A stretch of 64,000 nt of DNA from Sitta carolinensis (taxonomy: Eukaryota > Chordata > Aves > Passeriformes > Sittidae): NCBI GenBank assembly GCA_032173965.1, contig CM063283.1, forward strand, positions 41,103,743 through 41,167,742. Direction: 5' to 3'. The notes under the pieces are model-generated. The model was not told where the DNA came from. It did not search any database and worked only from the letters and a program-made list of their open reading frames with translations. The position numbers and the translations under genes were made by a program. Below are positions 26,060-35,580 of this stretch, one piece after another. The stretch's first letter is position 1. Every line of letters starts with the position of its first letter.

Positions 26060-26800
26060 ACTGCCAGGAACCTTGTGAACTTCAACTGAGTCAAAAGCAA
26101 AGCCCTGCCTGAGGGAAGGAAGTCTTTGCAGCAAACTGGAGAGGAGATTGCTAGGTTAGGGAACCCTCCTGAAGAACAGGCCCTGTGAGACAGTGGCTGA
26201 ATGTGAGCCCCCAGTGTACTCTGGCAGCAGTAAAAGTCAAGAGCGTCCCAGCCTGCAGAAGCCTGAACAGAAATACAGCCAGCAGATCAAGGCAAGTGAC
26301 CTTCCACCTTTCTACTCAGCACTTGTCAGATCCAGTCTAAATGCTGTACCTTGTTTTGGGCTGCCTAATACAAGATGGGCATCTACAAACTGGAGTGGGT
26401 TCAGCAAAAGCCACCAAGATGACCTGAGCTGGAGCACTTGATCTGCCAACAGTGTTGAAAATCATTCCAGCAGGGGAATCCTCCAGCATCCACTGCTCAT
26501 GAGGATGTTCCGAAGAAAAGAGTCAGGGTTTCCACAGCAGATCTGAGAGAGAGGATGAGTGATAACAGGTATAAAGAAGAGAGCTAAATATTAAAAGAAC
26601 CACTTTAGCTAATGGGACAGTCAAGCACTAGAGACCAGAGAAGTTTTGCATTATCTATCCTGGGAAGCTTTCAAGACCTAACTAGATACAGCCTTTAGTA
26701 ACCTGGTCTGATATCATAACTGATTCTACTTTGGAGCAGAAAGTTGCACTAGAGATGTCCCTTCCAAATTTGAATTACACTACTCCAAGATTTCAAGCCC
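26060..26800 (+). mobile_element. Old, highly diverged CR1 LINE fragment
   Basis: The segment follows the CR1 3' region but with heavy divergence and small gaps. Landmarks are AACTTCAACTGAGTCAAAAG, the TCTACTCAGCACTTGTCAG block (equivalent to CR1 CTCTACTCAGCACTGGTGAGG), TGGGCTGCC, the GCCACCAAGATGA block, GACCTGAGCTGGAGCA, then the 3' UTR blocks CTGGGAAGCTTTCAAGACC, AACCTGGTCTGATATCA and GATGTCCCTTCCAAATTTGAA. The terminal octamer tail is not clear. Divergence is visibly greater than in the copies at 5.5, 21.3 and 60 kb, suggesting an older subfamily. Confidence 0.8.
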
Positions 26801-29800
26801 AAGAAGCAACCTATTTATGTTGACTAGGAAAATGGTGCTATATAAAGAAAAGTATGATTTTGTTTAATTTCTTCTTCAATAACAAAATAAATACATCAGT
26901 CATTCTTACACAAAACAATTTTTATATGTGCAATGTGAAGAAGTTAGTGAATCTGCTTACTTTGAATAGACATATTAAAATCAGACATTTGTTTAAAAAT
27001 TTGAATATCTTCCCCTTTTTCGTCTTGGCAGTAAGAGAGCTCCCCGCTGTTTCTTTGGCAACACTTGACAGTATAGTAGGGTATGACTTAGACTTTCTGT
27101 TTCATCTAGAAAAATCCCCAAATATTAAATTTCAAATATAACTTTATAGAGGTCCAGTTTCTGCTTTCATGAATGACATGAATTTTTTCATTAAAAAAAG
27201 TTTTAAACTAATATAGTGTTGTCAAAAAGTGAATATTATGTACTACAGTAAATACTAGTAAAAATGAAATTCAAATGCCATATAAGAATGAGATACAAAC
27301 CTTTGCTTCAGGAGTATTCCATTTGATGCTTTTCTTCAATATTGAAAGACATGACAGAAGTTCTCCTTCTAGGAGGAAAGGAAGTAACTTGAATTGTGAA
27401 TGTTAACATGTGGCTAGTAATTATGTATATGTGTGGGTGAGTGAATGTCCAGAACTGAAACTCTGAATTTTAAAGCAGAAACCTCATACTTGCTAGCTGG
27501 AATGGATAAGGCTGGCTGTGCTGTCTGTACACTTTGATTAAACAATAAATGTTATGTCCTGAAACACCAGTTAGGGATGTGATCACTCATAATACTTCCA
27601 TACATTGACTATTTAGAATAGAAAATCCTGGTATTTGAGGCCAAAATATGAAGTAAACTCAGAGGAAAGATCCCAGAAATCAGAGACCTGTATGGACATG
27701 AAAGTCAGGGTGTTCTCAGGGACCTTGGCCAGTGTGACTATACAGTAACAATATACACATCTGTACTGAGCAGATGAAGAAGGCTCAGGGAAGGGAAGCT
27801 GAGACACAATAAATGCAGTGATGTGGTCTACTGAATGAGTGTACAATCCAAATAAGTGGGGTCAAAGCTCTAATCTTGTTGGTTCTCAAATATACCCCAT
27901 TATCTTAATCTACTCTGGGCTGTCAATTCCATCTTGCCTGCGACGTCCTCAACATGTCTTTTGATTTGGAAGTAACTTACGAGATAAATATTTATAAAAT
28001 TAAAACCATGGAAATACTGATCAGACTGCTCATGATTTTGAGTGAGTTATAAAGTGTATGAAGTCACTACGTTAAAATACAATAGTTTAAAAACCAAGAA
28101 TTTTGATTTCTGTTTACTACAAAAGACAGAATTGCAAGCATTTCAGAAATTCAGGGGGAAAAAATTCACTTTTTTTTCAGATTTTCAGTAAATTCCATAA
28201 CATTTTCTATGTAGAAAGCTTCATTATTTAATCTATTTAGTCAACTCCTCCATTTTGACAAATTTTTCTGTTGATTTTATATAGTAAAATGGCAGTCTAT
28301 ATCTACCAGAAAAGCAGGAAAAAATGTGAAAGGAAGCATTCAAGACAGTTTTAATACAAGAAATACTTAATTTAACTTCAAAATAGAATTTGAAGTCCAT
28401 ATTAGAATGTCCATCTTAGAATGAACCATTATTTTCTCTGTTGGAATGCCTAACATGGTTTTCTTTATGTCAACACAAAACTCCTAACAGAGGAAAACTG
28501 TTCTTGTTAAACAACATTCCAACAATTCTTTTTCAAATATTTATTTCATCTTAAGACAACAATATCTTTAAAGTTTGACAGAAATTGTAGATGCACTTTG
28601 TAGAGGTGTCTTCAAGACTAATTCATGTTCCAAATAGTGGTAGTAGTACAACAAGTACAACTTTTCTCTTTTCAATTATGTTTTCATTAATTTTACTAAA
28701 TATTATAGAATATCCTAACTGATGAAGAACTCAACCCAAAACTGAAACCTGATCAATAAATATTCCTATCATATTCTATTTTGTTTTAATATTGATTTAA
28801 GTATAATACATTAATGCACAAGCATAACTCTATACAATATTTCAGTTTTCTTTATTTTTTATTTAAAGGGGTAATGGTAAAGCGATAGGGATTAATGTGC
28901 TGGTAGAAATAGTGAGCCATTCAAAAGTCCAATATAAAATATTATGGGAACAAATTCTTAACATCTAAAAGAATATCTTTTCGAAATATTTTTGAAAGGC
29001 ATGTATACTTTAACTAGAAACACAAAGCTGAATCAAGACATATCTTCATTTGAAGAGGTGATAGTGGGGGTATTTCACATTTTATTTGTTTATTTTTGAA
29101 GTCTGCCTCAAAACCATTTCCTTTAGAGGACTGTTTCAAGAAAATACCATGGTCATTACTGAATTTTCACCAAAATGAGCAATTCTGTTCCCACAAAAAC
29201 ACATCAATGTAGATACTCAAGAGTGTGTATAAAGAAATACTTTCTGTAGCCATCAAAGAACTGGAAAGATGTAAAGACCAAAAACCCAACTCTATAGAGC
29301 ATCCTAAGGTTATGATGTTTATAGTTAGAAGTAAATAAGTAGAGGTATATATAAGTAATTATTTTTGCTTTCTGAAATGCAATTGTGTTTATCATATCCA
29401 AGGATACACATGATGATACAGAACTTCCTAAGCATTCTGAACATTACTATTCATCTTCAAAGAAACCCTTGGGATTCAAGGCAGAACATTTACTTTGTGA
29501 CTTCTCCATGTTAGGCTGAAGTGTTTAAATGTTTGCTGTGCAGGAAGGAAAAAGATAGGCCTGAATAAAAACCAGGTAAAGTTGGTAATGTGTTATGTAC
29601 CACTTGGAATGAAAAAAGCAGTGCAGTGGCAAGGACAAAGGCCACTCCTTTCCAACGACCTTGTCCCCCGGTCTTTGGGGAAGTTTGAACTTTAAGATCT
29701 TGAGATTTTCTGCTGCTTCATTGGAAGAAGCAGTCAGATCTCACTCACATCTTTGCTCCCCTCACCTATATTTGAAATCCTTCCCATTAAAATAACCATT

Positions 29801-31078
29801 TAACTTGAGCCTTCTGTCTGAACAGTCACTAAAGCAATCAGTGTCACCTGCTCCTCTGGAGTTGAATTGTATGCAGAACATGTCTTTGGCATTATAATGT
29901 ACAACAGATTTTTTTTCTTTCTGTGATTTAGGTATACCCTATTCCATGAACACATGAACTGGATTATGGTCTCAGTAGAATATAAACATAATGATACTTA
30001 ATTTTTTAAATCCTAATTCATTTAGGAATAAAATAGGCATCAACATATTGAGCCCTGCTGAAAGGGCCACATCTGTAGGATAGCATTGTAAAAAAGATAT
30101 AGCAAACTGATTCTCTGAAACCTTTAGACCTTTGGAAGGCATCTGCTCTTCAGTGGTTTTCGTTTGCTTTTTTTCATTTTTTTCCTTTGTTTTCTTAACT
30201 GTTTCCTGAACTCTTTTTTCACAATGTGCATGTAAGTGTAAACTGAATAGCATTTTGCATGTTTATGTGGAATAATGACTTTGGTCTTTAGAAAATAAAT
30301 AATACAATATGCAAATTTATTCCTGTGAAACAGATCTCTGGATTGTACTGCTAGGCTTATAAACCAACAGCTATGTGCTGTGTTATTCAGCTCCTCCACA
30401 TTTGCAATACATGGTAAAAAATATCCAGTAATTGTCTTCCTTATCCAATAAAAGTTCAAGCTCTCATTTTCCCTAATAGAAAAGGAACAGGAATATAATA
30501 TTTTCCCTTTCAATAAAATCTCTTCACCATATAAAAATTAGAAAAAATAATCAGTATTATATTAGACCTAAGATAATGTGATTTAGTAGCTGAAGTGATT
30601 CAAGCATGCACTAGGAAGAAGAAATATTACGTTTTGATGACTGTATTCAGGCTTTTGATATTAAATAGTCATTGAATGAGATAAATATGCAATTTTTGAT
30701 GTCCAAGTAGAAAGAGAATCTAAGGTTTTCATTAAAAAGAAAAAACTATCAAGTTGTAATCATATTCAATTTTTCTTGCTCTGTGGGTTGGAAAATCTAG
30801 AATTATCTTCAGTAAGATATAATCTGATGGATAGGGCATGACTTTGCTTTATTGGAGGTGGAAGGGAAGGGAGGGAAAGGAAGATATGCAACTCCATTGC
30901 CCCAGGCAAAAAAGACAAACAATTGTGGATAAAAATGGTTCCAAATAGTTTTATCCTGTAGTCATATTTCAAAAGTCACCAATAGTATCACTGCATTGTT
31001 CGAGCAATTTTTTTTCTCTTGGACTGAAAGAATATGAGAGTTCAATGAGATTGATATCTCAGCAAGTCCAGCAATTTC
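26801..31078. other. AT-rich unique non-coding DNA
   Basis: About 4.3 kb with no recognised gene or repeat. A 129-codon minus-strand frame at 30,124-30,513 is basic-rich at its C-terminus and shows no domain; I regard it as chance. A slightly GC-richer patch at 29,600-29,790 has no identifiable structure. Confidence 0.45.
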
Positions 31079-31103
31079 TTTTTTTTTTTTTTTTTTTTTT
31101 TTT
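31079..31103 (+). repeat. Poly(T) tract, 25 bp
   Basis: Uninterrupted T run. No transposon body is evident on its left side that would make it a tail. Confidence 0.9.
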
Positions 31104-31340
31104 ACATCCTTCAATATGAAGAATGAGTTGAAGATTGCAGATAAACTAAAAATAACTCTTTCTTGAATTTTAAGACAGTACTATAACAAACTGAAATCCC
31201 CTGTAGTCTCTGTACAGGGATGCTTCTGAAGCTGGTCAGGATTAACATGGATTTCAAAAATGCAGTTCTGGACAAAAATGTCCATATTCTACCTAGGTTA
31301 TTCTTTAGATGCATAAATAGTTCATCTGGATCTAACACTA

Positions 31341-31390
31341 AGCAATTTGCCCAAGGCTAACAGCAAGTTAGTGGCAGAGTTTGGATTACA
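31341..31390 (-). mobile_element. Ancient MIR-like core-SINE fragment
   Basis: The plus strand reads TTTGCCCAAGGCTAACAGC followed by AAGTTAGTGGCAGAGTTTGGATTACAG. This closely follows the antisense of the MIR core (TTGCCCAAGGTCACACAGC, AGTAAGTGGCAGAGCCGGGATT). The two flanks (31,300-31,340 and 31,391-31,420) fade out. MIR-type SINEs predate the amniote radiation and survive at low copy in birds, often where sequence is constrained. Confidence 0.6.
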
Positions 31391-32085
31391 GTTTAGAAAT
31401 TGCTGATCACCTGCCTCATGATCAATCCATCAAATGAGGCTGAATAGAAAAACGCATCTCCAGCTGTTACAGAACACATGCTGTTGTAAGAATTAAAAGG
31501 AACCAGCTGTCTGTAGCCCCGGAGAAATTTGAATAGACCCACATTTTTCCACACAATCATGCTGTAATTACATGTCACCCCAGGTGTTCTCAATATGATT
31601 ACTCCCTACAAAACTATAAGTGAGACACAAGACAGCCCATACAGCTGCAGGAAAAATAATGAAGCAGCGGGGTTTCTCTTTTTTCTGCGTGTGCTGCTTT
31701 GGTGCTGTTTATATAGCCAATCTGTTCCCTGGGACTGCTGAGAGAGCCCTTATGGTCCCAGGCATCCAGGGACCATAGATGCTAACCTATATAACTGGAA
31801 CATGAAATCAAGCTGCTTTTCTTGACAAAGATATCTATCATATATTTACTTTGAAAGCTACTTGGAAAGGTACAAACCTTTTAAGGGAAGAACATGCCAA
31901 GATGAGAGAACAGGAAGACACAAGCAATAAGATTTTTATAATTTCTAATAATTTCAAAGACACCATCCTTTATATGTACAAAAAGAAATGTGTATTTTAA
32001 TGTTATTGTCTGTCGTATGTCTCTACATTCAAACTTGTTCTAAGGAGTTTTGAACTGTTGTATTCTTCTTCCCAAAGTGTATACT
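31391..32085. other. Unique spacer with a perfect 9-bp stem hairpin
   Basis: No gene or transposon recognised. TATGGTCCC at 31,751-31,759 pairs with GGGACCATA at 31,769-31,777 around a 9-base loop that could itself add two G-C pairs. Confidence 0.45.
32080..32085 (+). repeat. Target-site duplication, left copy (TATACT)
   Basis: Six bases TATACT immediately before the TG of the LTR, matching 32,700-32,705 exactly. Confidence 0.85.
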
Positions 32086-32699
32086 TGTTGCATCGTGTGG
32101 TTGAGCAATCTCCTCTCACCCCCGCCCCCGACCACCAGAGCCATCCCTGTCAATCCCGAGGGTCTGGATTTTAATATAAGGGGTGTCCCTGTCACCCCAG
32201 GAGAGGGCTGCCGAGTGATCGGGCAAACAGAAACAGCCCCCCCTCCCCAAAGGGGACTGGACCTGTGCCTTGTCCTTCTGCCCTGGGTCACCCCCCCCAC
32301 CCTCTGGGATTGCCCGGGGTCGCTGTGGGTCAGCCCCCTCCTCCCGGGTAAAACCAGCGGTGTGCCGCATGGAGAGGATTCTGCTCGTGCTGGTTGCCAT
32401 GTTCAGAGGCTTCAGCCGGAGCAAATAAAACCTTTCACTGAACCACAACAGAATCGGTTTCTTTCTCCACTGATCGTCTAGCTTCTCTGCAAGCCTGGCA
32501 GTGATCTCCCTGCTCCATCCGGAGCCACAGTTTCCAGGGTCTATCGCCGCCGCCCAGAGTCCCGACATGCCTTTTGTGGTGAGCCACGTGGCCACTGCCA
32601 AGGAAGGTATCCTTGTGGAAAATAACCACAGAGCTGCCTTCCCCACGCAGCCACCACGGGGGACCTGGATCTTGGATACAGTAACACGGCGTTGTTACA
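32086..32699 (+). mobile_element. Solo LTR, class II (ERVK-like), 614 bp, with intact 6-bp TSD
   Basis: The element starts TGTTGCATCG, ends GTTGTTACA, and is flanked by exact TATACT duplications. A 6-bp duplication is typical of class II (beta-/ERVK-like) integration. It is GC-rich and contains a TAAAA-type TATA-like site near 32,346 and an AATAAA at 32,424-32,429, followed by a U5-like region, giving plus-strand orientation. No internal retroviral sequence remains, so it formed by recombination between two LTRs or is otherwise solo. The 143- and 176-codon frames inside it are overlapping GC artefacts. Confidence 0.88.
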
Positions 32700-32705
32700 T
32701 ATACT
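32700..32705 (+). repeat. Target-site duplication, right copy (TATACT)
   Basis: Exact match to 32,080-32,085. Confidence 0.85.
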
Positions 32706-32760
32706 AAGACCTAAAAGGCTAGATATTTTGCAGTTTCCCTTTATTTGGTAAGTTGGGTTG

Positions 32761-32765
32761 TGTGG
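32761..32765 (+). repeat. Target-site duplication, left copy (TGTGG)
   Basis: Five bases before the TGTC of the next LTR, identical to 34,152-34,156. Confidence 0.8.
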
Positions 32766-34151
32766 TGTCATGGTTTCAATTTGAAACCGGGTGGAAACAC
32801 CAATTTTTGTTTTGGTTTGATTTTTTTGCCAATTTCAAAGTTTTCAATTAAGAGCAAAGCAGGCTTAGGCTTAAAAGTAATAAGACTGTATTAACTAATA
32901 TTAAAAGAAAGAAAAATAACAAGAATGAGGATGGAACCTTCAAAACACTCTTCCTCCTTCCCCACACCTCTTTTTCTCCCAGCCAACAATGTAAAGAAAA
33001 ACAACACTCAGAAATCTCAGTCAGTTTTCTACTTTTAAAACAGTCTTTTTCAGTTCATCTAGGGAGGGAAGCACCTCTCGTTTGCTATGGTCAATTTCTC
33101 CACAAGAAAACAGTTTTTGTAAATCCATTCTTCATGAACAGCAACTGCTTGGATCTTTTTGCGTTCATGAAATTCCTTCCATGTTCACAATTGTGTCTCT
33201 GGGCCACATTGATGTATGGGGTTTTAGTTTAAAGATAAACATATTCAAAACAAAGGCTCTCTGGTTTTGGGACCACCTTCACCTCCAAGGAAGAGAGATT
33301 CACTTCTTCGAGGGCAAAGAGTCTTTATGACTTCATCTCTCTGTTCAACTTCTCATGAAATCAACAGTCCCCTCAACATTTCACTTCTTTGCTCAGGTCT
33401 ACAATTTGAACTCTTTTATCTCCCCCATACTTCTTTATGGTTTAAAGGAAACATTTCAGTATGTTATAACCAACCACTATAGCTTACAAGAGTCTTTTAC
33501 AGCTCAAAAGCAACTTCCCACACTCTTTCTACTTGGACTTTCACTCCTTCTTGACTGACTTTTTTACTTCGTGTGGTCTTTATACATCTACATTCTAATT
33601 TCTCTCACTGGAGAGAGGATGAAAGCTTTCTAAGTTCTATCTGTGCACTGATGCACTAAAGGAGTTAACAAGAGACAGTGTCTGGTCACGGTAGTCCATG
33701 GTGTCATGTTTCAAAGCCGTGCTGGGGGAACTCTCAGAGGGTTCAGGCCCAGAAGGCAGCTGTGGGAAGTTGGGCAGATTTCCGAAATTCTTTTCCACCC
33801 CTTGGTCTCATCAGGTGCTCCGTCCTGCCTCATCATGCCTCCCCTTCCTTCCTCCCCCCCACCAGACGCAGCAAAGTTAAAGTTAGCTCGGGCCAGCAGT
33901 AGAGCAAATTCCCTGCTGGCAGATGTTCCCAAATCAGCTGCCCCTGCCTGGCCCCCGTGGCCTTCCCCTCCCCCCCACTCAGCCCAGGGCAGAGAGGGCA
34001 GAGGTGTGTGCTCTGACAGCCAGGGGGAAAGAGACCTGCCCGGGCTGCTTCCAAAGGGAATAACAACTAGAAAATGCTTTCCCATTGGTCCAATAAAATG
34101 CCAATCTCAAACCCAGACAGCTCATTTCCCTGGGCTGGTCAAACTAGGACA
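32766..34151 (+). mobile_element. Solo LTR, ERVL-like, about 1.39 kb, with intact 5-bp TSD
   Basis: Begins TGTCATGGTTTCAATTTG and ends AACTAGGACA, giving TGTC...GACA inverted ends, and is flanked by exact TGTGG duplications. A 5-bp duplication fits class III/ERVL-like integration. The start resembles the bird LTR families that open TGTCATGGTTT. An AATAAA near 34,091 lies about 60 bases from the right end, so orientation is plus. The left two thirds are AT-rich and T/C-rich, and the right third (33,700-34,060) is GC-rich, which produces several overlapping spurious frames of up to 165 codons. No internal genes are present. Confidence 0.85.
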
Positions 34152-34156
34152 TGTGG
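34152..34156 (+). repeat. Target-site duplication, right copy (TGTGG)
   Basis: Exact match to 32,761-32,765. Confidence 0.8.
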
Positions 34157-34805
34157 TTTCTCATGGTCTTTTTAGTTTGTTCATTTGTTTGGTTTCCTTG
34201 TGAGAATTCTAATCAGAAATCAAGTAATACAGCTGAAAATTTAGGAACTGGGGAAAAAGTTAGGTAACTTGCATATTTTTAAGGGAAGACTTGTTTTTCA
34301 AATACTGCAGAATTGCACCAGGCAGGAAATAGCCAAGGTAGAAACAGTGAGATAGAGGTCTTTATAGACGCTTTGATTTCCCACATACATTCTGTTGGTA
34401 AATAATTCAATAGAGATACTGAAGGACTTCTGACGCTTAGTTGGGAATTATGATATCTGTATTCTGCTTATGAAGTTAAACCATGATGAGGGAAAACTTG
34501 GTTGGCAGTGTGCTAAAATTGATCCTGAGCTGTAAGTCAGGAAAAGTTATCATAAGAAGTAATGATGCAATGCACAGTGCTTTTTGGTAGAGAAAAAAGG
34601 CATGATTCATTCTCTTTCTAAAACTTTATTAAGGACATAAAATGCAGCATGGGAAGTTTATATGAAATGAAGTCAAAGTCAGCATTTAACGCTTTTCTGC
34701 AAGTTTTATTTTAGTCAACCAGTTTACAGAAGGAACCTTTGGTGTAAAGTGAAAAGATGCCTCCTTTACAGCTTTCAAGCTAAATATGAGCAGGTCCATG
34801 AAGTC
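34157..34805. other. Unique spacer between LTRs
   Basis: AT-rich sequence with no recognised feature. Confidence 0.45.
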
Positions 34806-35580
34806 TGTAGTGGGTTGACTGGTCTGGGACCCAGGTAACCACCAGGCTACTCTAGTTTGGACAGGGGAGAGAAAATATAGCAAAAGACTCATTTGAGTTG
34901 GGATAAAGACAGAGAGAGATCATTCACTGGTAACCATCATGAGCAAAACAACTTGTGGAAAAAAAAAAAATTAATTTATTACCAATCAAATCAGAGCCTG
35001 ATAATGAGAAATCAAACACATCTTAAAACCACTTTCCCCTACCCAATCATCTTCCTGTGCTCAAGTCCCTCTTTTGTAGTTCCCTCCAGCCACTCATGGG
35101 AACAAGGAATGGGGGCTGTGGTTGGTTCATCACACATTGTCTCTGCCACTCTCTCCTCAGGACTCCTCACACTTTGCCTACTCCCCACTCCAATGTGGGG
35201 TCCTTCCCATAGGAGAGTGTCCTCTATGAACTTCTCCAACATCTTATTCCTATGGAGAGAAGTTCTTCACAAACTGCTCCAACGTGGATGCCTTCAATGG
35301 GGTGCAGTCCTTCAGGAACAGGCTGCTCCAGGGTGGGGTTAAAAGCCCTGCTAACAAGTCTGCTTCAGCATGGGTTCTTCTCCCTGTGGGTTCACAGGTC
35401 CTGACAGGAGCCTGTTACAGACAAAGCTTCTCAAAGGATCAGAACCTCCACTGGACATCCACCTGCTCTGGTGTGGGGTCCTTCATGGGTTCAGGCAGAT
35501 CTCTGCCCCTCATGAACCTCCACAGGCTCCAGTGGCACAGAATGTCTCACCACATCAGAGGCTGCAGGGGAATCTCTTCA
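34806..35580 (+). mobile_element. Bird ERV LTR with internal short repeats, 3'-truncated
   Basis: Opens TGTAGTGGGTTGAC, then GGACAGGGGAGAGAAAATAT, and TTTATTACCAATCAAATC with GATAATGAGAAAT. A series of loosely repeated modules follows (TGGGGTCCTTCCCA, CTTCTCCAAC, CAATGGGGTGCAGTCCTT, GGTTCACAGGTCCTG, CATCCACCTGCTC, GGCTGCAGGGGAATCTCT). The module order matches the LTR at 55,364-56,361 and a common avian ERVL-like LTR family recalled from chicken and finches. Similarity to the other copy stops near 35,580, so the final third (with the ACCTTGGTGTT and CACAGAAGCCAC blocks) is missing. Strand is inferred from the TGTAGTGG start. Confidence 0.82.

Noticed and set aside
27613..27846. 77-codon minus-strand frame with an acceptor-like CATTCAG upstream
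   Set aside because: The acceptor lacks a strong polypyrimidine tract, the frame runs through without a sensible donor, and no family is recognised.
30124..30513. 129-codon minus-strand frame with a Lys/Arg-rich C-terminus
   Set aside because: No recognisable domain, AT-driven composition, no splice or promoter support; the basic tail comes from a T/TTTC-rich plus strand.
32116..32646. 176-codon minus-strand frame and overlapping 143-codon plus-strand frame
   Set aside because: Both lie within the TSD-bounded ERVK-like solo LTR.
33706..34203. 165-codon plus-strand and 124-codon minus-strand frames
   Set aside because: They lie in the GC-rich third of the ERVL-like LTR; the plus frame even runs past the LTR end into flanking DNA.
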